Shown here: positions 25,311-36,906 of the stretch, piece after piece
Layout of the letters: the number at the start of each line of letters is the position of its first letter
Numbering within the stretch: position 1 is the stretch's first letter
Assembly (NCBI GenBank): GCA_026413225.1
Contig: CM048576.1
Location: forward strand, 5,650,501-5,714,500
Direction of reading: 5' to 3'
Source of the DNA: Otis tarda
Taxonomy: Eukaryota; Chordata; Aves; Otidiformes; Otididae
Length of the DNA: 64,000 bases
Translations under genes and position numbers: made by a program
The notes under the pieces: generated by a model
What the model was told of the DNA's origin: nothing
Databases searched by the model: none
The model's input: the letters and a program-made list of their open reading frames with translations, nothing else

Positions 25311-28300
25311 ATGAATCCTTCAAAAGTAAGCGCCAGGTAGCATCCTTAATATGTTTTCTCAGTTCTAATCAAAGTCACCTGCTTTGCAGCTGAGGTTGAA
25401 ATGAAGCCTTCAGAGATGATACTGGGCTGTTACTCAAGGACAAAATAGCAACCTACTCTCATGCATAAACACACGCATGAGGACATTAAGACTTCTCCCT
25501 GGGGCCCCTGTACAAGTAGGGTCTGCCTGACAGGTTTAGTGAAAGGCCTTTATTTTACTTTAAATAGAGCTAAAAGAATTCTAAAAATGTCTTTGGGCCA
25601 TAATCCACCATTTATTAAAATCTTCCTGCAGATAGATTCCTACTCTTCTTTCTTTTCCTGTTGTCTATTTGTGTAAAGGGGAAACTGGACCATAAAACAG
25701 ATAAACAAGAGAATCGGTTTTGATTCAAACTTTAGTATTAATGCCCAAAGTCAACATATTTAAAGATGCTTGGGTTTTATTACTTCACTGCCTCAGCCTG
25801 CTGACTTTGGTGTATGCAACAAGAACAGGAATGACTGATAGGATAGCACCTTAACTGTCCTATCCTGCACTTGCCTATCCAGGCTGACGTCCTGCTTCAC
25901 TGCTGAGTGATTTAGTATTGCGCACAGGGTTAAAGCTCTCCTTCGTCCATGCTTGAACCTCCATCTGCTACTGGAGGATGCTGAAGCATCCCATAATCTA
26001 GCCTAGCCCTGAACATGGAAAGCCGCAGAAGCTGTCAAATGCTCAACTTTAAAAGTATCGCCCACATAGGAAGTGGGGTTGGGAGTACAGTGCAATTTAC
26101 TGAAGACTCACAAAGAGACACAGACGCAATCACGTTTTGGCAAATCTAATTCTTAGAGCCAAGCACAGGTGGTTTAAAACCTCTTGTCGGCACCCCAAAT
26201 CCATGTTTCTAGTAAATGGACTGACATCACCACTTAATCAAATCTCTCCACAATGCAGTCTGTTACTTAGTCGTTACAGAGAAGATAAGATTCTAACTGA
26301 GTTACGCTTGAAAGCTACATGATGTAATTACTGATGTAACATTGCTTCTTGAAGCAAGAGAGAGAGACAATTTTTTCTCCACTGTTTCCTCTGGGGTTTG
26401 CAAAAAGCAATCACCTTGCATCAGACGCACAGGCTTTCAAACACCAAACCAAACCAAACCAGGTTTGGGTTGCAATTACCGCATGTTCACTGCTCACAAG
26501 CCCCCTCGTGCTAAGCTGGGTCCTGGTCCGTGATTGCTCTGCTGTCACATGTACTCAGGCTTGTGTTAGCGGATCTGATAGCTGCAGATTATAGAAGTCC
26601 AGTTAACACGTGATAGAAATTAGAAACTGGCTGAACCATTCTTGCAGCTTTTCTGTCATTCTGGTCCAAAATTTTTTCCCCCAAAGTTACTCAGTCAGCT
26701 CTCAGCCAGAGGAAATCCACTACAGAGACAGCAGCAAAATTGCACCACGAGACTGAGACTGTTGTGTGCAGAAACCAGCGTAAGAGTTTGTTACAGCCTG
26801 CGAAGCAGCTAATAGCTGTTTGCCAGGCAGAGCCTGAACTGCAGTTCTGTTCCATCCTCCCTAATGTAGTTCATTCCTGGCAAGAGTGTAATGTACGGCC
26901 AACCCGGTGGCTGCCAGCTGCACGCCCCTTCCTTTGTATCCGTCACTGTTGACTGGATGTGAGTTACCGGTGTCATTAGAGCCAATACACGGTAAGTTGC
27001 AATGAGTCGGTGACACAGTGCTTGTACCTGCAGCAAAAGACAGTTACAGCCAAATTCAAATGTCAAGTCAAATGCTAGCTTCAGGAAAAAAGTCTACCAG
27101 GAGCATTAGGTACGATGGCTAATTTAAAGCAGAATTGGATTATTATATCTGTATTATTATCTGTCTGGAGGACACTTAGATGAAGATGACATTTCTCCTT
27201 TCCTCAGAGTGAGATTTTGCTCTTAAGATAGGTATAAGGAGTTCCCATTTTTGGACACAGAAATAAATCTATTGCTTTAAACGATGTTAGCAGAGCTGGC
27301 TTAGCGGGCCTACCGTATTTGCCTCCCCTTTTGCTACTACATAGACGGTTGGGAGTTTTAATACAGTCTCTGGAATGAATTTTATTGTTGCCAGTTGCTT
27401 GTGGAAAATTCTCGCTGTTACTAAACTCTTTTGTTACCATTAACCTGGAAAACTTGGAAGATTTATTTTACATAAGGAGTAGGCGAGCAGAGTGGCCTGT
27501 TCTCATCCCCAGAGCCTAAAGCATTAAGGTGGTCTGGACATGCAAATGCTGCATCCCCTAGCCTAGAGCAAACAGCACGAGCTGAGACTCTTCTCAAGGT
27601 GTGACCTCAAGTCCTGCCGAGATGAGTACTGAAGTCCAGAGGAAAATGTACTGGTGCTGAGGGGTGAATGTGCACCCTCAGTTCTGCTGAGTATCAAGAA
27701 ACAAAAGAGAAGTACTGGCTAATGCCTTGTAGAGCTCATTTTCCATCTAACACAAAGGAGGAGGGCAAAGGGTTAGTGGGAACTGCTTGTAATTGCAGGT
27801 TTCAAAGGGTATGATTACAATTTGTCTCTATTGTGAAATCTCAAGTTTGGAAAGAATTGCTTTGTTTAACTTCAGCTCTGTTCCTTTTGCATTGCATTTA
27901 AAACCACTCAAGAATATCTTTAGAGCTGCATATTCATCAGTAACTGGCAGAATGACCCCAGTAACAAAGGACTAGTACTCCTGAGCTCAGACTATTTTTC
28001 TCTGAGTCAAATACAGCCAACAGCGTTACTGCTAGCATTGAAACCTGAAGTATATAGACAGCAGACAGGCCAGCAGCAAGACAGGGTAGCTAAACTAAGG
28101 ACAGAAATGGAATTAACAGCCCCAATGCAGTATTATGTCTACTGAGCTCTCCTTTTACATATGCCTGCTTGTAGGAAGGTGGAAGTTTTGGCTGTAACAT
28201 TTACTAGTGGTTTCTGCAAGCATTTATTTGTTCTGATTAGAAGAAACTTTCGATGTATCTTTTTGAGAGATGCCTGAGATATGTCCTACGAAGGAAACGA

Positions 28301-31300
28301 GTAAAACTTCTGAAACCTCATTCTGGCTTAAAAAAAAATAGACAAGTTATTCTTGCTCTAAACCTCAGTTTGGATTCCCTTTCCACTCGGGCAATAAAGT
28401 AAACATTGCAATTTACTGATTAATTTTGATGCTCTGGCTACTGACTTAGTATTCACCTGTGAATTTTTCTTTCTCCCTTCACAATTTACCATTCTACTCT
28501 ATTCAACAAAGCAGTTCACTCCAAGTGAGAGTCATTTCTGTTCACAGACCCAGCAGAAGGCCTGCATAGTACAGGTGTACAGACCATAAATATGCAGTGT
28601 AAGTAATTTAACTTAAACTTTCAACTTTTATTTGCTTGTTGGAAAAATAAAAATAGATAAATCATTGCCCTTCAGTTTTAAAAGAGCCAATGCAAAGTAT
28701 TCTACTGCAGATGAGCCAGTACCCCAGCATGAGAGACAGCCAAATTCTGCTCTCGCAGAGATTTCACGCAGATTTATGCTGTGCCTGCACCTACTTCATA
28801 TGGTCTTCTAGGAGCTTGGAGACTGTTTAAAATCTCACTCTAAGCCACCATTAGAATTTGCAGTTCTGCTAATAGCCTTTATTCCCTCCCTCTGTTTTTC
28901 ATCGCACACCAGGGAACCCAGATTTTAGTGTTGTATGTCTACTGCATGCCGATGTCTCCTGACTCCTCGGTGCTTTGCCCCTTTACCCATCTGGCTGCCT
29001 TCAGTTCTATGCAAGAGATATTGCTTAGGGGCACAGCAGCCAGGTGCAAATGACTGCAGCCCTAGCAGCTGGCTCAGTGGATTTATCGGTTTTCTTTGCT
29101 GCTGGGCTTATTCCCATCACCAAGGACTCCTTGGTGCTGAGACACTTGCTTTCGCAAATTTAAATCCCATTCTTCAGCTGAGTGTCTAACAGCAACAAAA
29201 GCCAGCAGCACCAAAACTGCTTAAACGCTCTGTAGGATGAACTCTGGTTGCACAGTGAAGGTGCAAAATGAGTGTTTAAGGCAGAGACTGAACCCCAGCA
29301 CCAGCCTTCTGCTGCTGATGGGCTTTACAGCAGGATGACAGGCCCATGAACAGCAGATGGGGAGCTGGGCTGTAACCAGGGCAAGGGGCTGTGCAGCACA
29401 AGGTTGGGGCCGTGAATGGCTTTCCTGTCGCGTTAACCGCTCTGCAGTGCAGTGCACCACGCGCTTCAAAGTGCTCCTGCAAATATTAATGTAGGCTTCA
29501 GACACCTCTCCTTTATCTGTGTTTTGCAGATGGGTAGATAGAATGAGACCTTTCGGGAACTCCCTCAGGGCTGCACTGAGGCTCTGCAGCCTGAGGTTAA
29601 AACACTTAGAGTCCTTGTGTCAGTCTGAAACTGTGCTGCCTGGCTGGGCCAGGGAACAGAACTAAGGAGTCTAATTGGTCAGCCTCTAGCTTTTCAGGGC
29701 TGACTAGACACTTTTGCTTATAATCAAAGGTAATTTTAGATAATCAAAGTTGTCATTTATTACTTCTCTCTTGGACCATTTTGCTCCTTAGGGTGGGGAC
29801 ACTTAAAAAGATTGTTTCATGCGCAGTGTTTGCATCGTTCTCTGAAGCCAAACTGGAAGTATGTCTCTTTTGCTTCCACTCCTCTCATCCATGCCAGGGA
29901 ATCTTTAATACTTGATCTTTTCTGAGGTCAGCATTTTTTTCCCTTCTCTTTTTGTGTTCAGAGGGAAAATAAATGCTTCTTCAGGATCTACGCAAAGCAA
30001 CCATTGTATTTTCAGCACCTAGGAATCCCTGATCCCCCAGAGAGCTGCCTAATTAAACATAAACTTGTTCACTCACCCTAGCTCCGTGGCTCAGCTGCTG
30101 TCACCCTGCTGTACCACCCCCAGCCAGCATCCCCTGCATCGCAGAGCAGCTAGTTAGAGATGGAGAGAAGAGACTTTGTCGCCTTTGATGATCGCACATC
30201 ACAGCTGCCACTCTTAGATCACTTAATTATTTTTCCTTTTTGTGGATTAGGACAGGGCAATGCAGTTTCTTTATATCTTTTCCTGGGAATGGCCTGATTG
30301 CATTTGGAGAAAATATGTGTGGAAGTGGCTCTATTTAAAGCATAGTTGCTAGAGCAGGGAACGTAATTCCAATGGAGCATGTAGCCAGATGCTCATGCTG
30401 CAAAATCAACATTATAGGAGTCAGCAGGTCAAGCTACTGTGGACTATAGCTAACCTATTTCTCCTGCCTACTCAGCGTCTATCTGCTGTCATTTAACACT
30501 TCTTGGTTGTTGCTCCTTCTCTGAGCTGCCACCACTCTGGATGTAGTGAAATACCTTTTGAAAAATGAAGTTCACGCTATATAAGAATTTAACAAAAACA
30601 TGTCCAGCCATCAGTCTCCCATAGTCTCCCATTCCTTACCACAAGGAGACATTTAGAAAGCTTCTCCAAGCTAGGCAAGCTGAGTTTGCTCAGGAGAGAA
30701 TATTGTACTGCCCTTCTCTTTTGTCCCAGAAGCAATACTTTAAGATCAAGGAGGGGAAAAAAAAAAAAAAATACAGATGGTAATTTGTTTCACATAGTTG
30801 CTCCTTGAACTGTTTTACGGAGTTGCCTACAAGAAAAAGAGCTGGAACTGGAGAGGAAGGTGAGCAGACAGTGAAACACGCACACCCACACACATAGTTT
30901 TCTTGTCAACAATCAGGATGTTCTGGGACAACCTTAAACCCTCATTTTGCAGCAACAGAGGCAAGTAAAGTGCCTCACAGACAGGCTGGCAGCACCCAAG
31001 GTAATCCTGAAAGGGTCTGGGTTGCTGTGGCTCTGTGGGATTTAGCATAAGAAGCTCCCCATTTCAGCCTGGCTCTGCTCTCCAGCTCACAAAGCCCCAG
31101 TGCTCTGGGGCAATGCCAGTGCCAGCCGGTAGTAGAACAGGCGTGGAGAGTGGCCCTGCCTGCCGAGCAGTCTCATCTCTGGTAACATCTGTCTCGGTCA
31201 CAAGGAGGAGCACTTGGCCTCACTTTAGCTAATGGAGATGCTGCAGTACCCAGGGAAGTGTATTAGGCAGTGACTTCCTTTCCAAGGTCTTGTTCTTGGT

Positions 31301-34300
31301 GTATTCATTGCTAATAAGAAGTTGATTTCATCAGAGAAGCGTGGGGTGGCCAGTTTGCTTTTGTGAAACAGTACCTGAAATGAGTGTTGCAGCTGTCTAC
31401 CTAAGAATAGCTATGTTGGTGTAAGGTACCTTCCAGCATACTCTGGAAGAAGAGTGCAGACATCCTCAAGAAGCCCCAGCGAGCCGAAGAGAGCCTGGAA
31501 ATACATCAAGGGAAACAACCAACAGAAGACATGAATGAAAACGAGGGAGTAAGTGAGGATGCAACGTTGGAGCTTGGCCAGAAACGTTGACAAGTAATTA
31601 GATCTATCCAAGAGGGAAAAAATCCTCATCCCCACCACACCTAAACTTATATTTATTCTTGTTAGTCAAAATCTGCTTTGTTTGGTTTTGATCATAGGAT
31701 GTTTCACTGAACAGGCCAAATTTGCAAAAAGAAAAAAAAAAAGGTGATAATTTAAAATGTTATTTTTCATCTAAATGGTCCACAGGAACTCACATTTAGT
31801 GACCGCTTCTGAAGGTTTGCTGGCACTGATTCTGCCAGCCCAGAGTTACAGCGGACTGAAAGGCTGGGATGGGGGGTGGGAGAAAAGAAACAGACTGTGC
31901 TTCTTGCCTACGCTTTGAATCTTGGCCAAGAACATCCCTGTTTTACTTTAATGTGTTGTTAAACAGGCAATACCTGCCTTCAATGTATTGGATTTTTTCT
32001 TTAAAGCCCTCATGAAAGTATTTAGCCACTGAAAAGCTCAGAATTGTTTTCTTTTCCCCTTTCCTGTCTCCCCTGTTCTCTCTCTTCCAGTGTGTTCCAT
32101 CAAAGCACTGTTTTGATAACTGGAGAAAAGGCCTGTAAACATTTTAATACTGTAACTTGCTTATGCTGTCTATATCGTTACATAAAGCTTATAGCAAAGG
32201 GATCTTGATGTCTAGTTGGGACCTTACATGAATAAGTAGTAAAAAGAGTTGTTCTGTCTTTTTGCCATCTTTCATTCTTGCCCATGGTTTGCTACTTTTC
32301 CCTTATTCTCAGTTTTTTCCTTCCTAATCCAATATACTTGTTCAAATGGGCTTGTCCAAACTGAGTTATAAAATCTTCAATTGTTTTAGGGTTCATGAGT
32401 GTTTGTAGGCTCTGAGCTGTGCAGTATTTTCTGCTCCATTTGCCAAGGGCTGCAAAACTGTGGCCCACCCTGTTAAGGATTTAGCTGTGTGGAACAATCT
32501 CTCAAAATATTAAATTAATCCAGTATTTATTTCCATGCCCCTTTTATTCTGCCCTCTTAACCCTTAGATAGCAAGATGGCTAACAAGAAACGTGTACTTT
32601 CTGCACTGTATTACAGCTATTTGGAAACAAGATAGTAATGAAGCACTGCAGCCATATCATAAGCCACAGGGAATTATATCCAAAACATGCAAAGTTGCAT
32701 TCCAAAGTGAATGGTGTATTGATCCTAAGCTTTTTCAATTTCTTTCAAGAAATCTCTCCTGCTTTCTTCCTGTTATTATAGCTGTACCTTTCAGTTTATT
32801 ATTATGAATCTTGACCCTATTATAGGGCCTTTTCTGCCAATCATTTTGCTCACTTGTATACCAAAGGAGCCACTTTCTGTATCTGACTGCCTTGAAACAA
32901 ATGCAGGGAAGTTCTTTCAAACCCTCTGTAGTCTTCTTTGCAATGCCTAAAGTACACAGTCTTGCCCTAGCTCCAGGAAAGTTTATGGCTAACAGTGCTG
33001 AAGGTTTCCAGTGCAGCATCTCACCATTACATTGTGGGGTCTGCTTAGTGGCTTTGGAGGATAAAATCCGTGGGGGAGGGTGGTTCTTTTCTTCTTTCTT
33101 CTGTTCTTCACCCACTGCACAGCTATATGTGCCCACCAGTGATAGGGTCAGCAGACATAAAGAATAGAAGAGCCATTTAAAAGTTCCTCTGCTAAATGCA
33201 AAACCTGCCATCACAGCAGGTCCACCAGAGAGGTGTCATGGTTTATGTGACTAGGAGAAATATGCACTGCTTTTGCCTATGTTCCCCTTATCCAGGGATC
33301 AAGTAGAGCATTTTACTCTCTAAGGCTGACTAATCCTTCACAAACCTCCCTGAAAATATGCTAATGAGAAGAAATCCAAGGAGCAAGTAAACAGCAGAAT
33401 GGCATTGAGACAGGTGCAAAATCAGTAACTGTCTTTTGACATACTAATCAAATTATGAGGCATGAGTTTCTGTTTGAACTAAGCAAAATAAATACTCTTA
33501 ACCCAGAAACACTTAGGGGAAAAATGCCAAGAGACTCATAAAACCGTCACTGCAGCGTTTGCATTGATAGTTTTAACTGGCACTTTGCAGTGTGGCATTT
33601 CATTCATGTGCTCGAGGCAAAAAAATCTATCCCCAAGTCAAAAAACATTAAAGTAAAAAATTGATTTCAATAAAACAAGATATAAAAACAAGAAATATCT
33701 GTAAATGCAATTGAAAGCAAACTGCATAAAGCTCCAGAGTGAGCCTTTTCTTTCTATTCCAGAAACTTTACCTCTTGCAGCTGCAATGTCATCTGTATTC
33801 ATACCTACTTTCCTGAGAATTTACTGCTTATGGTAATATTCAATGGTCCTTCAACGACAGGCATTCGTCTGTTCATTTCCATATCTCCTAAAAATTAACC
33901 AAGAGTAGATATCGAGCCTTCCTCTTCTCACCATCTAATCTACCAATGCTGGAATGAACAGAATGACAGTTTCTAGACTGTGTAAGTGATGAAATGTAAA
34001 AAGTGGTATCACAGGAGCAGAACGGGTAAGAAAAAAACCCTCACTGAAGACAGAAAATGTGCAAGATTTGCATTCCAGCAATGAGTTTTCTCCCCACAGA
34101 CACAAATGTTGGAGTTCACACGACTGCAAAAACACTGCTACCATGTAGAAGTTGGCTCTGCTATGAATAATGTGAAGTGACTTTTCAATGTGAATTCGCA
34201 GTATTGCCAAGGGGGGAAGTGCTCTCTTTCAATGCTTTGAAAAAGGCAAAAAGAAAATGGTCAATTTCACCCAGAATCAAATAAACAAGCAATAAAAAGC

Positions 34301-34488
34301 CCACATTTTTTCATGTGTTAATCTCACAGAGTTGGCAGACTCGAGTAGTTTCGTACACTGTACATCAGTGTTAACGATGCCACTGCTCCATACTTCGTAA
34401 GCCAGGGGCACAGGGACTGAGCTTTGCCAGGATAAGATTCCCCAGTTTTCAGTCAGTGGCATAGAAAAGTACTTTTCTGTCCTTCAAA
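25311..34488. other. Non-coding DNA, no gene recognised
   Basis: Nine kilobases with no supportable gene. Contents: a CCAAA-type short repeat at 26443-26460, an A15 run at 30757-30771 and an A-rich run near 31.73 kb. At 28741-28790 there is possibly the worn remains of an old amniote repeat (CAAATTCTGCTCTC followed by GCAGATTTATGCTG). The 29.0-29.5 kb part is GC-richer and open on both strands but has no CpG-island character. The minus-strand frame at 32735-33214 (159 codons) overlaps an opposite 91-codon frame and has no family resemblance. Confidence 0.6.
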
Positions 34489-34610
34489 GCCAGAGTGGGA
34501 CTGACAAGAGCACCATCTAGTCCAGTAGTCCCTCTCCAGCAGCGGCAGCCAGGACCAGCTGCTTTAAGCAAGGTGCTTAACAATCTGCAAAAGGCAATTG
34601 CGGATGGTTT
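34489..34610. repeat. Probable ancient amniote interspersed repeat
   Basis: CACCATCTAGTCCAGTAGTC is followed by CCTCTCCAGCAGCGGCAGCC and CCAGCTGCTTTAAGCAAGGTGC. This order resembles an old repeat common in turtles, crocodilians and birds. Its usual form has ATCTAGTCCAGTATCCTGTC, then ACAGTGGCCAG and CCAGATGCTTCAGAGGAAGG. I believe it belongs to the CR1/L3 LINE clade but cannot name the family. The orientation is not assigned. Confidence 0.4.
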
Positions 34611-35867
34611 TCCAGAGGCACACATTTCTTCCCTGGAGTTAGTGCCAAACCTGAAATACGTGTGAACACACGGAGTTGCAAATTTTTCTAAACTATCTGA
34701 TCCAGCTTCACTACCCCTTCCTGGCCTCTTTAAGCTGTAAACAGATTAGGGCTTGGCCACGTCCATCCAAATGGAAATCAATTGAGCATAGAGAAGTCTG
34801 CTGCTGGTGTAAGGCTATTGAATGTAGCTGCTGCCTTCGCTCTCACATCCCTGGCTCTGCGTAATCCAGGGTTTCTCCTGCACTCTGACGCTTGTCTGGG
34901 ACAGTGGGGTGCCTTGCAACTGAATATCGCCTAAAGCTGCCCCTAGCAGTCTCTCGTGAGGTGAGGAGGAGGTGGGAAGAAGGAGCAGGGAGTAGCACTA
35001 GCTCCCTCTTCACTGCACTGCTAGGACCTCAGCTGCAATGACGAGTGTTCTCTTAGATGTGGGGAATTCTACCAGTCTACACAGTACCCAGGTGCTAGCA
35101 AAGTACCTACTGAAGGGAGGCTCTTAGGAGATGATTCCCAACTGTTTGCTTAAGCTCAATAATCCAGCCTCCTCCATTACTGGTTCCTTCCACACTACCG
35201 TTTTGCTTTTGCCATTGAAAGAGACTTTTCCAACCCCTGTTACATCAATGGCTGAATAGTTCCCTTATTTTCTACACTTGAATATAAACTATTCCCAAAT
35301 AAAGACAGCGCATAATAAGCCTTAACATGAATGATTGCTTAGCTGGAAAGGGAGGTGTGAGTGTAACGGCAGTGGAGGAGAGAGAACAGCAAATGGGTAT
35401 CTCACACAGGGAGAAAACAGCTCTGACTTTTATTATCTGAGTAACAAATGGCTGTTTGACATTCTTCAGTGTGACTATATATGGTTTGATATTACAATAC
35501 ACACCGTATAACTTGGTTACTCAATGCAAGAGGCTGTGGCATCTTTCCAAAATCTAATATATGTGAAAGAGTAATTTCTGCAAGGAACTCATCTCTGTCA
35601 CTGTCGTGGATTTGCTGAAGAAACTGATTGGCAGTCAGTTATCTAGGGGGGATTTTTAAAAGAGAATACATTTAATATTTCATCATTTTACATGGATCAA
35701 ACAGAATGCTAAGTATAAAGTCACTGCTGCTGTTAGCCTGTGAAAATGCACAGAATTTACTGGAAAAGTATGTTAGATCCTGAATTAAAAGAAGTGGATG
35801 CTTTGCTGGGAAAGAATTGCTTTTCAAGTTGACTCTTTATTTTACTTTCTTTCTTTTCCATCTACAG
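34611..35867. other. Non-coding DNA, no gene recognised
   Basis: No gene or repeat is recognised. Open frames are short, 76 codons at most. The 34.9-35.1 kb part is slightly purine-rich. The pyrimidine tract at the right end is discussed with the candidate exon that follows. Confidence 0.6.
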
Positions 35868-36010
35868 GTGTACTAAAAACCAGAAATGAGAGGCAAAATT
35901 GAAGTGCACTCTATTAGCAGATGCATGGGCAATCATGTATTTCTTGATAAAATACTATGCCTTGCATTGGATATGGCATTTTAGAACAATAAAAGACCCT
36001 TTGTAAAAGA
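35868..36010 (+). other. Candidate terminal exon of an unknown transcript
   Basis: A strong acceptor-like signal (TTTACTTTCTTTCTTTTCC followed by ATCTACAG) ends at 35867. About 120 bases downstream is a canonical AATAAA (35988-35993). This is the layout of a 3' terminal exon. The sequence between has no sustained open frame, so any transcript would end in non-coding sequence. Acceptor-like pyrimidine tracts and AATAAA are both frequent in AT-rich DNA, so chance is a real alternative. Confidence 0.2.
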
Positions 36011-36109
36011 GAGGTGATACGTAAGGGATGGAAGTCTGTAATTAGTAAATGTGAGGGGTTTTATAAATAACCTGTTGCAATCTCCAGTATTTGGTTTCAG
36101 GAGTGATGC

Positions 36110-36395
36110 TGTAGAGATAGTCCCTTTGGTCTGGTGCTCAGCCACATTTTGGTCTGTTGTCATCCTCATCTTTCCTGCAGATAAATACTCTGTGCCATCA
36201 TCCAGGTCACTTATGAAAATGTTGAACGTGGGGCCTAATATGGATTCCCAGACATCGGTCATTGATCGTTACCCTTTAAGCCTGGTGAGCCAGCCCCCTT
36301 TTGACCCACCTAATAGCCCGTTCATGCACGGTTCATCCTTAGCTTCTAATTACAAATGCTGCAGGAGACAGTGTAAAAAGCCTTATTGAATTGTA
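36110..36395 (-). mobile_element. Degenerate CR1-type LINE ORF2 (reverse transcriptase) relic
   Basis: Read on the minus strand, the translation at 36395-36365 gives FNKAFYTVSCS, matching the non-LTR reverse-transcriptase motif KAFDTVSHS. About 120 bases further, ESILGPTFNIFISDLDDGTEY (peptide split by drift) matches the CR1 motif GSVLGPxLFNIFINDLDDG. The intervening DNA follows the same order as CR1 ORF2 but with frameshifts, stops and small deletions. The catalytic ADD motif region is not recognisable. This is an old, dead, internal CR1 fragment without 5' or 3' ends; the right boundary near 36395 is fairly sharp, the left is uncertain. Confidence 0.75.
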
Positions 36396-36825
36396 TCTTC
36401 CTTTCTTCCTTTAGACTCACTGTCATGTTGGCCACTTTTCTCAGCACCTTTGGAGCCTCCCACCCAGCCCCATGAATTTGAATGCATCTAGTTTCTCTAA
36501 ATAGTTCCTAGCTTCTTACTCCCCCACATTAGAGGAGGAAAATCAGTCTTGGTACTTCCTCTACAGCTAGTATGACTTATGGGCACAGGCAGCAGAGGCC
36601 ACGGTCTGATTGTGTTTGGGCAAACATTTGAGCTGGACGGAGGACTCCAGGTTCAGGTCACAAAGCCATTCCAGGCATGCTTCCTAGAGGAATGATGATC
36701 TTCCTGTCTTCCCCATACCATTCTATATTTAACTTCCCAAGGCTCATTAACCACAAGCATGTACCTTGTTACCACATCAGTTCAGTGAAGTTATTTTTCG
36801 TCTGCAGTTATGCTTCAATTTGGAG
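36396..36825. other. Non-coding DNA, no gene recognised
   Basis: Nothing is recognised beyond the end of the CR1 relic. CR1 similarity does not continue into this stretch. Open frames are short. Confidence 0.55.
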
Positions 36826-36906
36826 TATTAATTTCCTTTAACATTTGCCCTATTAATCACTTTAACAATCAAATTAAGACAATTATTTTAATGAGTTAAT
36901 GGATTA
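36826..36906. promoter_or_regulatory. TAAT/ATTA-rich putative conserved enhancer
   Basis: Within about 80 bases I count at least seven ATTA or TAAT cores, two of them paired as ATTAAT: GTATTAATTTC, CTATTAATCAC, AAATTAAG, CAATTATT, TTTTAATGAG, GTTAATGG and GGATTATAC. Homeodomain proteins bind such cores, and vertebrate conserved non-coding elements often have this dense, AT-rich texture. The sequence shows motif density only; conservation and activity are inference. In AT-rich DNA some clustering is expected by chance. Confidence 0.25.

Noticed and set aside
26270..26300. TTACAGAGAAGATAAGATTC resembles part of U6 snRNA.
   Set aside because: The similarity covers only about 15 bases. The rest of U6, its promoter elements and the terminal T run are absent.
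31868..31885. Possible G-quadruplex (GGGATGGGGGGTGGG), and GGGAGGGAGGGAG near 38.99 kb.
   Set aside because: The G runs do not give four well-separated tracts with proper loops.
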